Assembly (NCBI GenBank): GCA_027449865.1
Contig: DAIDKV010000148.1
Span: 47,160-111,159, forward strand
Direction: 5' to 3'
Source: Planctomycetales bacterium
GTDB lineage: Bacteria > Planctomycetota > Planctomycetia > Isosphaerales > Isosphaeraceae
Length of the DNA stretch: 64,000 nucleotides
The notes beneath the pieces are model-generated. The model ran no database searches. It had not been told where the DNA came from and saw only the letters and a list, made by a program, of their open reading frames with translations. The stretch's first letter is position 1. Every line of letters starts with the position of its first letter. Shown piece by piece: positions 16,455 through 25,279 of the stretch. A program made the translations under genes and the position numbers.

Positions 16455-18434
16455 TTAGAACGGGATATCTCCGCCCCCGGTCTGTCCGGCGGGAGGGGTG
16501 CCTGGTTGGGGAGAGTTCGGCTTTTCCTCGTGCGGGACGATCAGGGCCGAAGCCTCGCTGCCCTCAACCGCGAGCGAGCATCGGAAGCCGATGTAAGGCG
16601 CTCGACGGTCGGTATCCATCCCGTGGCGGACAAAGGCCAGCCACTCCTTCGAGTCGCCCCGAATCACGCGCTGGATGCCCTGACGCTTCGAGGGCGGGCC
16701 GGTCGGATCGAGCGTCGAGGAATCGCGGAGCCGGCCGTAAAGCGAGGGGTCGTACCAGTCTCGAACCCATTCGACCGCGTTGCCCGCGAGGTCGAAAACG
16801 CCAAACGGCGAGACGTCCTCGGGTACGCTCATCACTGCGCCGATCTGGTGGAACGACCGTGGTTTCGACCATTTGACGGGTTCGTCGCCCCAGGGGGAGC
16901 GGCGACCGTCGGAAGATCGGGCGGCCATTTCCCATTGGGCCTCGGTCGGAAGGCGTTTGAGGGCCCATCGAGCGTATTCGACGGCATCCTGATAGCTGAC
17001 GTTCACCGCGGGCAGATCTTCGGGGAGGGCCCGCATCTTCGGGTCGGTGAGCCACTTGCCGGGCGGTCGGCCCTGGTAGTTCGTCGCTTCGAGGAACTTC
17101 CGGAATTGCCGGTTGGTGACCTCGTGCTGGTCGATGTAGAAGGTGGAAAGGCGGACCTCATGCGATGGGCCGTTCGCCCGTTCGCCACGGTCGCTCCCCA
17201 TGGTGAATGTCCCGCCCGGTACCAGAACCATGGTGGCGACGTCGGGGTCGCCGACGATCGCCATCGGCCATCCCGACGTGTGGACGCCCGCATCCGGCTT
17301 CGGCTGGAAGCCGGGCGGAAGCGTTCGGGTGGGATGCGAGGGGATGGCCGCTGTTCGGTCGGTCGGCGGCGGAGTTCGCGGACCAGTGCCCGGAGTTGCC
17401 AAACTCGCGGAGGGTTCCGGGACCCTCGGAATCGTGGTCGCGGCGGGACCGGGTCCGGACGGTGTGGACATCGGTGGCGTTGACGGCATCGCCGCGCCTG
17501 GGTTCAATGCGACCGAGGAGCCGGGCGCCGGCGCGGGGGCGCCCGGAATCGCCGGTTGCGGCGATGGGTTCGTCGGGCTCATCGCGATCGGCGGAGTCGG
17601 CGGATGACCGGAGACCGGCTCCGAGGGCATCGCCAGGTTCGGGGAGATCGGTGGCGCGGGCGATGGGGCCACCGGATTCGGTCGCGAAGGATCGACTGGA
17701 TTCGGCTGCCCGACGCCGTGGGCGAGCCCGAGGGGTCGATCCGGAAAGAGCGGGAGATTCTGCCGATGCCGCACGAGCGCGGCTTCGGCCTCGGCGGCCA
17801 CATGCGTCCCCTTGTAAGCCCGGACGATCTGCGTGAGCCTGGCGATGGCGAGCTCGGTCTGGCCCCGTTTGGCGTAGTCTCGAGTGCGATCGAACATGTA
17901 GGCCGCCTCGGTCTCATGCGAGAGACCTGGTGGAGGCGCGGGCTTCATGGCATCGGGCGGGACCGCGTCGACGGTCGGATCCAGGCCCAGTTCGTCGGCC
18001 TGGTCGAACAATAGGCGGAAGGTGTTCCAGCCGAAGATGACGATGCAGAACACGATCAGACCGCCGAGGACCAGCCGGGCTCGCTGGCGAGTCTCGATGG
18101 TGTCAAACCTCGGGGTCTCCTCGATCAGAACCCGCTTCTCACCGTCGGCCGAATCCGCATCGCCTCTTTTCTTGACGGGACGCGAGGGCTTTTTCGTCGA
18201 CGATCTCGACCGGGCCGATCCGGGAGACTCCTTCGAGCCCGACTTCTTCGCGGCGGCGGCCTTCTCAGGCGGCTCGTCCGGCTCGTCCTCGGGCTCGGTC
18301 TTCCAGAGACGCGGTAGCGGCTTGATGGGGCCAGGCTGACCCCGGGTCGGGGTGCTCGATACCGGTTCGGGGTCCTCGCCAGCGAGGGCGTATTCATCGC
18401 CGACGGGCGTGGGGTCGTTCTGGATCTCGGACAT
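16455..18434 (-). CDS. membrane-anchored SUMF1/FGE-fold protein lacking the catalytic cysteines
   Basis: A 659-residue protein. Residues 1-115 are charged and disordered with a Lys/Ser-rich basic region; one membrane helix follows (LVLGGLIVFCIVIFGWNTF, about 121-139). Then come a short helical repeat region (YAKRGQTELAIARLTQIVRAY), a proline-rich linker of about 170 residues and a C-terminal formylglycine-generating-enzyme fold (about 405-640) with VPGGTFTMGSD, YIDQHEVTNRQFRKFL, RLPTEAQWEMAAR, GNAVEWVRDW and GFRCSL. The Cys pair that binds copper in active FGE is not present: where RGGS..C...C is expected, RGDSKEWLAFVRHGMD is found. It is therefore more likely a binding or structural member of the family than an active enzyme. 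The topology predicts the SUMF1 domain outside the membrane. Confidence 0.85.
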   Translation of the reverse strand: MSEIQNDPTPVGDEYALAGEDPEPVSSTPTRGQPGPIKPLPRLWKTEPEDEPDEPPEKAAAAKKSGSKESPGSARSRSSTKKPSRPVKKRGDADSADGEKRVLIEETPRFDTIETRQRARLVLGGLIVFCIVIFGWNTFRLLFDQADELGLDPTVDAVPPDAMKPAPPPGLSHETEAAYMFDRTRDYAKRGQTELAIARLTQIVRAYKGTHVAAEAEAALVRHRQNLPLFPDRPLGLAHGVGQPNPVDPSRPNPVAPSPAPPISPNLAMPSEPVSGHPPTPPIAMSPTNPSPQPAIPGAPAPAPGSSVALNPGAAMPSTPPMSTPSGPGPAATTIPRVPEPSASLATPGTGPRTPPPTDRTAAIPSHPTRTLPPGFQPKPDAGVHTSGWPMAIVGDPDVATMVLVPGGTFTMGSDRGERANGPSHEVRLSTFYIDQHEVTNRQFRKFLEATNYQGRPPGKWLTDPKMRALPEDLPAVNVSYQDAVEYARWALKRLPTEAQWEMAARSSDGRRSPWGDEPVKWSKPRSFHQIGAVMSVPEDVSPFGVFDLAGNAVEWVRDWYDPSLYGRLRDSSTLDPTGPPSKRQGIQRVIRGDSKEWLAFVRHGMDTDRRAPYIGFRCSLAVEGSEASALIVPHEEKPNSPQPGTPPAGQTGGGDIPF

Positions 18435-18634
18435 GCTCTCGCACCCCCGGGTCAGCGACGGGGTAGGATCGGTCGCCGGATTCTTTCAGGGTAACGTCAC
18501 GCCGGGATCCGGAGCAAGCCGGAGTCGCCCGCATCGATCGGTGCAGGGAGATTTTCGCGGCTCGGGGCCTACAATGTGCCGGATACGTCGATCTTCCGCG
18601 ACATCGAAAAATCCAGCAAAAGGAGAAGCCAGGG

Positions 18635-19804
18635 ATGAGCCGGACTGAGCCCGACGACCGCCCGACCCCCTTCGCGAATGTTCACGGATGCCAGGCCGAC
18701 GCCGACCACGACCGCGAGGTCCCCGAAATCGACCTTCTGAGCCCCTTGAAGATCCGGAGCGTCGCGCTGCGGAACCGGATCGTCATGTCACCGATGTGTC
18801 AGTACTGCGCACACGAGGGGATGGCCGACGACTGGCACCTGGTCCACCTGGGGAGCCGGGCGGTCGGTGGTGTTGGGCTGGTGATCGTCGAGGCGTCGGC
18901 CGTGACGCGAGACGGCCGGATCACGCCCTCGGACCTCGGCATCTGGAGCGACGAGCACATCGAACCGCTCGCCCGGATCGCGCGATTCGTCCAGAGTCAG
19001 GGCGCGGCGGCCGGTATCCAGCTTGCGCATGCCGGTCGCAAGGCCAGTTGCGATGTCCCGCAGCGCGGTGGGATGAGCCTCAAGACGCCCGAGGAGGGCG
19101 GCTGGACGGTCGTCGGGCCGAGCCCGATCCCGTTCTCCGAGGGCGATCCGGTGCCCCTGGCACTCGACAAGGCCGGAATCGAGGGGATCATGGACGCCTT
19201 CGACGCCGCCGCCGATCGGGCGCTCCGGGCCGGGTTCCGCGTGATCGAGATCCACTCCGCGCACGGATACCTGCTCCACGAATTCCTCTCGCCGCTCTCG
19301 AACCACCGCGATGACGAATACGGCGGGAGCCTGGAAAACCGGATGCGGCTGGTGCTCCAGATCGCCGAGCGGTTGAGGAAGCGCATCCCCGACAAACTCC
19401 CGCTTTTCGTCCGGATCTCGGCGACCGACTGGGTCGAGGGCGGGTGGGACATCGATCAATCCGTCGAGCTGGCTCGCCGATTGAAGGAGAGAGGCGTTGA
19501 TCTGATCGATTGCTCGTCGGGCGCGCTGGTGCCTAAGGCACGCATCCCGGTCGGAAAGGGGTATCAGGTGCCGTTCGCCCGGCGGATCCGCGACGAGGCC
19601 GACATCCTGACAGGTGCGGTCGGAATGATCACCGAGCCCAACCACGCCAACGAGATCATCACCGGCGGGGATGCGGACCTGGTCTTTCTCGGCCGTGAGT
19701 TGCTCCGCGAGCCGTACTGGGCGCTTCAGGCCGAACAGTCCCTCGGCGCCGAGGCGGAATGGCCCTTCCAGTACGGTTATGCGGTGCGGAGGCGGTCGAA
19801 ATAA
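18635..19804 (+). CDS. old-yellow-enzyme-type NADH:flavin oxidoreductase (YqjM class)
   Basis: A 389-residue FMN-dependent ene-reductase with a TIM-barrel fold, about 40 residues longer at the N-terminus than YqjM. The ATG is preceded by AAAAGGAGAA. Class-defining motifs are MSPMCQYCAHEG (the redox-sensing Cys of YqjM-type enzymes), IQLAHAGRKAS, the substrate-binding His pair in IHSAHGYLLHEFLSPLSN, and DDEYGGSLENRMRL. FMN phosphate binding is at VGMITEPNHANEII ... DLVFLGRELL near the C-terminus. Such enzymes reduce activated C=C bonds in enones or xenobiotics with NADPH. The glycosidase gene follows 74 bases downstream on the same strand. Confidence 0.9.
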   Translation: MSRTEPDDRPTPFANVHGCQADADHDREVPEIDLLSPLKIRSVALRNRIVMSPMCQYCAHEGMADDWHLVHLGSRAVGGVGLVIVEASAVTRDGRITPSDLGIWSDEHIEPLARIARFVQSQGAAAGIQLAHAGRKASCDVPQRGGMSLKTPEEGGWTVVGPSPIPFSEGDPVPLALDKAGIEGIMDAFDAAADRALRAGFRVIEIHSAHGYLLHEFLSPLSNHRDDEYGGSLENRMRLVLQIAERLRKRIPDKLPLFVRISATDWVEGGWDIDQSVELARRLKERGVDLIDCSSGALVPKARIPVGKGYQVPFARRIRDEADILTGAVGMITEPNHANEIITGGDADLVFLGRELLREPYWALQAEQSLGAEAEWPFQYGYAVRRRSK

Positions 19805-19878
19805 TCCAGGGGAAGGTTGACCATCCCCGACCATCGGATGACGATGTTGAGACCGCATCGTCTCCCCTGGTTTGTGGG

Positions 19879-22551
19879 ATGGAGATTCCAACCTTGACCC
19901 TGCCGTCCACCGCCGAGCATCGCCGCCTGGCCGATAGCGCCGAACGCCGTGCCGACTGGAAGAACTGGGGCCCGTACCTCGCCGAGCGGGCGTGGGGAAC
20001 CGTCCGCGAGGACTACAGCCACACGGGGAGCGCCTGGGACTTCTTCCCCCACGATCACGCTCGAAGCCGAGCCTATCGTTGGAACGAGGACGGTCTCGCC
20101 GGTTTCTGCAACCGATTTCAAAACATCTGCCTGTCGCTGGCCCTCTGGAACGGCCGCGATCCCTACCTCAAGGAGCGTCTCTACGGCCTCGCCAACGAGG
20201 AGGGCAACCACGGCGAGGACGTCAAGGAATATTACTTCTACCTCGACGGTGTCCCAACCCACTCCTACATGCGGATGCTGTACAAGTATCCGCAGGCCGA
20301 ATATCCTTATGAGCGGCTGCTCGCCGAGGGCCGGCGCCGGTCGCGAAGCGAGCCCGAGTTCGAGCTGATCGACGCACTCGGCCAGTCGCTCGCCGAGGGG
20401 CGATACTTCGACATCGACGTCGAGTATGCCAAGGCCAACGAGGAAGACATCCTCTGCCGGATCACCGCGTACAACCGGGGTCCCGACACGGCGGAGTTGC
20501 ACATCCTGCCTCACGCCTGGTATCGCAACACCTGGTCGTGGGGTTATGGAACGGAACGCCCGATCCTCTGGAAGGAAAAATCAGGGACGGTCCGGACGAA
20601 GCACCGGCACCTCGGCGAACGGTTCTGGTATCTCGACAACGCGCCCGAGCTTCTCTTCACCGAAAATGAGACCAATCGCTGGCGCCTTTTCGGTGCGCCA
20701 AACGACTCACCCTACGTCAAGGACAGCTTTCATGAAGCGGTCGTCCATGGGCGAGGAGATCGGGTAAACCCCGCCGGCCGCGGGACGAAGGCGGCCGGTC
20801 ATTATCGGGCGATGATCCCGCCCGGCGGGTCCATGACCGTTCGAACCCGGCTGGGGAAGGGACCGATCGACGACCCCTTCGGACCCTTCGACACAATCGT
20901 CGATCTCCGGCGGGCCGAGGCCGATGAATACTACAACGCGATCCACGCACCTGGACTCGACGAGGATCGTCGGAGCGTCCAGCGCCAGGCGTTCGCGGGG
21001 CTACTCTGGTCGAAGCAGTTTTACCACTACAGCGTGGAACTCTGGCTCGACGGCGACCCCGCCGGACCGCCACCGCCTCCAGCCCGGCTCCAGGGCCGGA
21101 ACTCCGGGTGGCGGCACCTCTACAATCTCGACGTGCTGAGCGTCCCCGACAAGTGGGAATACCCCTGGTTCGCCGCCTGGGATACAGCGTTCCATTGCAT
21201 CGTCCTGGCGAGGATCGATCCCGAATGGGCCAAGCGCCAGGTCATCCTGCTGCTCCGCGAGTGGTACATGCACCCCAGCGGCCAGCTCGCCGCCTACGAA
21301 TGGGACTTCGGCGACGCCAACCCGCCCGTCCACGCTCATGCCGCGCTCCGGGTCTACCAGATCGATCGTCAGATCAACGGAAAAGGCGACGTGGATTTTC
21401 TGGAGGAGGTTTTTCACAAGCTTCTGCTCAACTTCACCTGGTGGGTCAATCGGAAGGATCCCGAGGGCCGCAACGCTTTTCAGGGCGGATTTCTGGGACT
21501 GGATAACATCGGTGTCTTCGATCGGAGCCGGCCAAACCTTCCCGACGGCCGGCGCCTGGAACAGGCGGACGGCACCGCCTGGATGGCGTTCTTCTGCCTC
21601 GACATGCTGAAGATCGCCGTGGAACTTTCGCGGACCCGTCCCGCGTACGAGGCGATCGCCACCAAGTTTTTCGAGCACTTCATCGCGATCGCCAACGCCA
21701 TCAACGGGGTCGACGACATCGGCCTCTGGGACGATCACGACCACTTCTACTACGATGTGATCCGGGTCGAGGGTGGACCGCCCGAGCACCTGCGCGTCCG
21801 GTCGTTCGTCGGGCTGATCCCGCTCTTCGCCGTGATGGCACTCGAGCCGGGAACGCTCGAACGGCTCCCACACTTCCGCCGTCGAATGGAATGGTATCTC
21901 AAGTATCGTGCCACGCACGCCGGAACCTTGCAGCTCTTGACGCATCCCGGCCATTGCGGCTGCACTCTGCTCGCCCTGGCCGACCGCGAGAAGCTCGAAA
22001 AAGTGATCCCGAGGCTGCTCGACCCCTCGCAATTCCTCTCGGATTTCGGTCTCCGCTCGCTCTCGCGCGGGCTGGCCGATGAGCCGTACGAGTTCCAGGG
22101 CGCGAAGGTGGGCTACGAGCCAGGCGAGTCGGCCTCGCCACTCTACGGCGGAAACTCCAACTGGCGCGGCCCGATATGGTTCCCGGTCAATTACCTGATG
22201 ATCCAGTCACTCCGTGAATACCACCGCTATTTCGGGCCATCGATGACCGTCGAGCTACCGAGGGGCAGCACCAGGCGGGTGACGCTCGACGTCGCGGCCG
22301 ACGAGATCGCGCGAAGGCTCGTCCGGATCTTCCTCCGACATCCAGACGGTCGCCGGCCCGTCCTCGGCGATCAACCCCTTTTCCAGGGAGATCCGAACTG
22401 GAGCGACCACATCCCGTTTTATGAATACTTCCACGGCGACAACGGCACCGGCCTCGGCGCCAGCCATCAAACCGGCTGGACGGCGCTGGTGGCCGAGTTG
22501 ATCGGCCAGACCGCGGACCGTCCGATCTTCGACAACGGAGCCCGCGGCTGA
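19879..22551 (+). CDS. GH63-like/MGH1-like glycosidase
   Basis: An 890-residue protein of the (alpha/alpha)6-barrel glycosidase group often annotated as glucosidase or mannosylglycerate-hydrolase-like (MGH1/GH63). The start is taken as ATG at 19879; upstream codons run into the end of the previous gene. The N-terminal part (about 1-400) has WGPYLAERAWGTVREDYS and YRWNEDGLAGFCNRF, followed by DVKEYYFYLDGVPTHSYMRM. The catalytic barrel contains WEYPWFAAWDTAFHC, QLAAYEWDFGDANPP, GRRLEQADGTAWMAFF and YGGNSNWRGPIWFPVNYL near the end, all typical of this group. No signal peptide was seen, so action on an intracellular glycan or glycoside is likely. Confidence 0.85.
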   Translation: MEIPTLTLPSTAEHRRLADSAERRADWKNWGPYLAERAWGTVREDYSHTGSAWDFFPHDHARSRAYRWNEDGLAGFCNRFQNICLSLALWNGRDPYLKERLYGLANEEGNHGEDVKEYYFYLDGVPTHSYMRMLYKYPQAEYPYERLLAEGRRRSRSEPEFELIDALGQSLAEGRYFDIDVEYAKANEEDILCRITAYNRGPDTAELHILPHAWYRNTWSWGYGTERPILWKEKSGTVRTKHRHLGERFWYLDNAPELLFTENETNRWRLFGAPNDSPYVKDSFHEAVVHGRGDRVNPAGRGTKAAGHYRAMIPPGGSMTVRTRLGKGPIDDPFGPFDTIVDLRRAEADEYYNAIHAPGLDEDRRSVQRQAFAGLLWSKQFYHYSVELWLDGDPAGPPPPPARLQGRNSGWRHLYNLDVLSVPDKWEYPWFAAWDTAFHCIVLARIDPEWAKRQVILLLREWYMHPSGQLAAYEWDFGDANPPVHAHAALRVYQIDRQINGKGDVDFLEEVFHKLLLNFTWWVNRKDPEGRNAFQGGFLGLDNIGVFDRSRPNLPDGRRLEQADGTAWMAFFCLDMLKIAVELSRTRPAYEAIATKFFEHFIAIANAINGVDDIGLWDDHDHFYYDVIRVEGGPPEHLRVRSFVGLIPLFAVMALEPGTLERLPHFRRRMEWYLKYRATHAGTLQLLTHPGHCGCTLLALADREKLEKVIPRLLDPSQFLSDFGLRSLSRGLADEPYEFQGAKVGYEPGESASPLYGGNSNWRGPIWFPVNYLMIQSLREYHRYFGPSMTVELPRGSTRRVTLDVAADEIARRLVRIFLRHPDGRRPVLGDQPLFQGDPNWSDHIPFYEYFHGDNGTGLGASHQTGWTALVAELIGQTADRPIFDNGARG

Positions 22552-22612
22552 TCGGCGAGCGGTTTGCAGCGGATTCCGAGGGGGAATCCGTACCTATCGA
22601 GGAAATCGATCG

Positions 22613-23584
22613 ATGAAGTATCGGACGTTTGGTCGGACCGGCTGGTCGGTGAGCGAGATGGGTTACGGAATGTGGGGCCTGGCCGGCTGGACCGGCTCGG
22701 ACGATCGCGAGACCATGTCCGCGCTCGAGCGGTCGGTACAACTCGGCTGCAACTTCTTCGACACCGCCTGGGCCTACGGCGACGGCCGGAGCGAGCAAAT
22801 GCTCGGCCGACTCGTGCATAATCACCCAGACCGGGAACTGTATGTCGCCACCAAGATCCCTCCGAAAAACCGCAAGTGGCCCTCTCAGCGCGGCTCGACT
22901 CTCGACGAGGTCTTCCCGCCGGAATACATCCGCGAGTACGCCGAAAAGAGCCTGCGCAACCTGGAATTGACCCGGATCGACCTGCTCCAGTTTCACGTCT
23001 GGGAAGACGACTGGGCCCACGATGAACGCTGGCAGCGCGCCGTTGAAGACCTGAAGCGCGAGGCGCTCGTGAAAGCGGTGGGAATCAGCATCAATCGATG
23101 GGAGCCCGCGAACGCGCTGGAGACAATCCGGACCGGCTTGATCGACGCCGTGCAGGTCATCTACAACATTTTCGACCAGGCACCCCAGGACGAATTGCTC
23201 CCACTCTGCAAGGAGCGTGAGATAGCCGTGATCGCCCGGGTGCCGTTCGACGAGGGAACGCTCACCGGAACACTCACGAAGGAATCGACCTGGCCCGAAG
23301 GGGACTGGCGAAACTCCTATTTCGTGCCGGAAAACCTTCATGCGAGCGTCGACCGCGCCGAGGCTCTTCGCCCTCTGATCCCGCCCGGGATGACCATGCC
23401 CGAACTGGCCCTCCGCTGGATCCTCGCCGATGACCGCGTCTCGACGATCATCCCCGGAATGCGGAAGATCCGGAACGTCGAGGCGAACATGGCGGCCAGT
23501 GATGGAAAGGCGCTCGACTCCGAACTGCTTGCAAAACTGAAGAATCATCGATGGGACCGAACTCCGACCGAATGGTCGCAGTGA
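22613..23584 (+). CDS. aldo/keto reductase
   Basis: A 323-residue cytosolic NADPH-dependent aldo/keto reductase. The catalytic tetrad is seen as Asp and Tyr in CNFFDTAWAYGDGRSEQMLG, Lys in YVATKIPP and His in LLQFHVWED. The TIM barrel continues with VKAVGISINRWEP and the C-terminal NADP-binding region STIIPGMRKIRNVEANM. Aromatic substitution at QFHVWED instead of the usual QxH(S/R)P is within family range. It lies 61 bases after the glycosidase gene on the same strand and may be co-transcribed with it and with the ene-reductase. Carbonyl substrate unknown. Confidence 0.9.
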   Translation: MKYRTFGRTGWSVSEMGYGMWGLAGWTGSDDRETMSALERSVQLGCNFFDTAWAYGDGRSEQMLGRLVHNHPDRELYVATKIPPKNRKWPSQRGSTLDEVFPPEYIREYAEKSLRNLELTRIDLLQFHVWEDDWAHDERWQRAVEDLKREALVKAVGISINRWEPANALETIRTGLIDAVQVIYNIFDQAPQDELLPLCKEREIAVIARVPFDEGTLTGTLTKESTWPEGDWRNSYFVPENLHASVDRAEALRPLIPPGMTMPELALRWILADDRVSTIIPGMRKIRNVEANMAASDGKALDSELLAKLKNHRWDRTPTEWSQ

Positions 23585-23593
23585 GCCCATCAA

Positions 23594-23620
23594 GAGGGGC
23601 CGGGAATCGCCCGACCCCTC
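23594..23620. terminator. hairpin between convergent genes
   Basis: GAGGGG and CCCCTC arms with an inner CGGG/CCCG stem form a hairpin in the gap between the convergent aldo/keto reductase and His-rich genes. A weak T-rich tail (ATTGTTC) follows on the plus strand. It could end transcription in both directions. Confidence 0.55.
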
Positions 23621-23654
23621 ATTGTTCTCCTGGATGAACACCTGATTTGAACAA

Positions 23655-24122
23655 TCAATCGTCGTCGTCGCGATCGTTATGATGGTGACGACCAGCCCGA
23701 TGCCCGGCTCGCTTGTGGTCGTCGTCGCGATCGCGAGCCTTCGCGTGGTGCTCATGCCTGGGCCCCACGTGCTTCCGCGCCTTCGCGTGGTGTTCGCACT
23801 TGCATTCGTGAATCCGAGCCTTCGCGTGGTACTCGTGCTTGGGCCCTTCGTGCTTGCGGGCGCTGGCGTGGTGCTTCTCGTTGTGCTCTTCGTGCTTGCG
23901 GGCTTTACTGTCATGGCAACCGCAATCGCAGCTCTTGTGACTGGCCTTCTCGCGGGTCTTGGAATCGTGGCTGGACCGCGCGTGGCTCGATCGCGAATGC
24001 TCGCCGCCCTTGCGAGCTTCCCCCTTATCAGGCGCGGCGAGGGCCGTCGGCGTCAAGAACGCCAGTACCGGCCCCATCATCAGATAGGGGATCAGGCTCC
24101 TCAGGCTCCATCGGTGACTCAT
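23655..24122 (-). CDS. exported histidine/lysine/cysteine-rich protein, probable metal binder
   Basis: A 155-residue protein. Residues 1-29 form a signal peptide (RSLIPYLMMGPVLAFLTPTALA) ending in an Ala-x-Ala site. The mature part holds almost all of the 25 His residues, together with many Lys, Arg and Asp, and five Cys residues in two clusters (SCDCGCHD and HECKCEHH). It is built from imperfect repeats of the form H-x-K-A-R-x-H-x-x-x-x-x-H (for example EYHAKARIHECKCEHHAKARKH). The tail is RHHHNDRDDDD. No enzyme motif is seen. The composition points to binding of Ni, Zn or Cu ions outside the cytoplasm; this is inference from composition only. It is a single-gene unit between thyX and a convergent gene. 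Confidence 0.7.
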   Translation of the reverse strand: MSHRWSLRSLIPYLMMGPVLAFLTPTALAAPDKGEARKGGEHSRSSHARSSHDSKTREKASHKSCDCGCHDSKARKHEEHNEKHHASARKHEGPKHEYHAKARIHECKCEHHAKARKHVGPRHEHHAKARDRDDDHKRAGHRAGRHHHNDRDDDD

Positions 24123-24272
24123 GGGGTTTCTCCTCTGGCTGTGAACCTCGTGAGGCGCCCGAAGTCAGCGGGCTCCTCTACCGCTTTCGGCGTCGCTCAT
24201 CCCGCCAACGGTCCCGAATTCCCTCGTCGCGAGGAGAATCGACGAGTCCAAGCCCCCTTTCTTTGCAAAGCT

Positions 24273-25076
24273 TTACACCTTCCGATGCGACGTGGCGACA
24301 GCGCGGCCTCCTTCGGGGAGGTCGACAATCGTGTAATCGCCGAAGAGGTTGGGCGACTCGCGCTGGAGTAACTCGAGGATGGCGATCGCGAGGCGGCGGA
24401 TCTCGACATCCGCCGCAGCATCACCGCGCATCTCGATGAAGTGACGCAAGGCACGGGCGTTCGCGGTCACGAAGATTTTTGTCTCGGTGGCGTTCGGCAG
24501 GACGCTCCGCGCGGCCTCGCGCGCCTTCTTGCGCCGGAGGGTCCGGTCATCGAGCGATCGGAACTTCTCGGCGAGCCGGTCGGCCAGCGCCCGGTACGCC
24601 GACTGGCTCGCCCGGACAGACTCCAGCCAGATCGCGTGCAGCTCGGGGTCCTCGGCGATGACCTCGGGCTCGACAAACTCGGCCTCCGACTCATCCACGA
24701 AGCGCTGGCTCAATTGCGAGTAGCCGAACCCCGCTCGGTGGCGGATCAGCTCATGAGTCAGACTTCGACTCACGCCCGCGATCAGGAGGTTGAAAACGGC
24801 GTGCTCCAGCACCGAGCCGTGGCCGACCTCCAGGATGTGGCTGATGTAGGCGCGATTCCCGCCGGGACGCGGCTTCGCGAAGCTCATGTAACAGACCCGG
24901 CCCGCCGTCTCAACAATCTTTTCGCCGGCGACCTCGGTATCCGTCGTCCAGCGGTCCACCTCGTGATCCGCGAGAAAGGCCGCCAGCGCCTCCTCGTCGA
25001 CCACCTGTCGGCCGACCAGATAAACGCTCGGCTCGCGGATGATCTGGAGCGTCGGCTCGGTTTCGGCGCTCGACAT
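24273..25076 (-). CDS. thyX: FAD-dependent thymidylate synthase
   Basis: A 267-residue flavin-dependent thymidylate synthase, which makes dTMP from dUMP with methylene-tetrahydrofolate and NADPH. The ThyX signature is in ELIRHRAGFGYSQLSQRFVDES; the usual RHR-x7-S spacing is here one residue longer (RHRAGFGYSQLS), compared with RHRHFSYSQLS in actinobacterial ThyX. GSVLEHAVFNLLI and the C-terminal FVTANARALRHFIEMRGDAAADVEIRRLA complete the family pattern. The N-terminus (SSAETEPTLQIIREPSVYLVGRQVV) precedes the fold with an extra short strand. Presence of thyX suggests that the organism does not rely only on ThyA. The divergent helicase gene shares the upstream region. Confidence 0.93.
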   Translation of the reverse strand: MSSAETEPTLQIIREPSVYLVGRQVVDEEALAAFLADHEVDRWTTDTEVAGEKIVETAGRVCYMSFAKPRPGGNRAYISHILEVGHGSVLEHAVFNLLIAGVSRSLTHELIRHRAGFGYSQLSQRFVDESEAEFVEPEVIAEDPELHAIWLESVRASQSAYRALADRLAEKFRSLDDRTLRRKKAREAARSVLPNATETKIFVTANARALRHFIEMRGDAAADVEIRRLAIAILELLQRESPNLFGDYTIVDLPEGGRAVATSHRKV

Positions 25077-25219
25077 GGCTCGGCCCTCCCTGGTCTTCTG
25101 GCGTGGCTTCCCGACGATCGGGCGGATAGTCTCCGGAAATCGACCTCGGTTGCCAAGTCGAACCGGCGAGGCAAACGCTCATTCTCCGCATCACTTTCAA
25201 CAAGAGGGACTTCCCCTGC

Positions 25220-25225
25220 TATAAT
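25220..25225 (+). promoter_or_regulatory. candidate -10 box of the helicase gene
   Basis: A perfect TATAAT lies 55 bases upstream of the helicase ATG in a region that is otherwise GC-rich. The -35 candidate (TTCAAC, 18-bp spacing) is poor. It is the best sigma-70-like element seen in the window. Confidence 0.4.
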
Positions 25226-25279
25226 ATCGGCCACGACTCGAGGAAGGAACGCCGGGCACGACGGCCTTGGGATGGCCCC

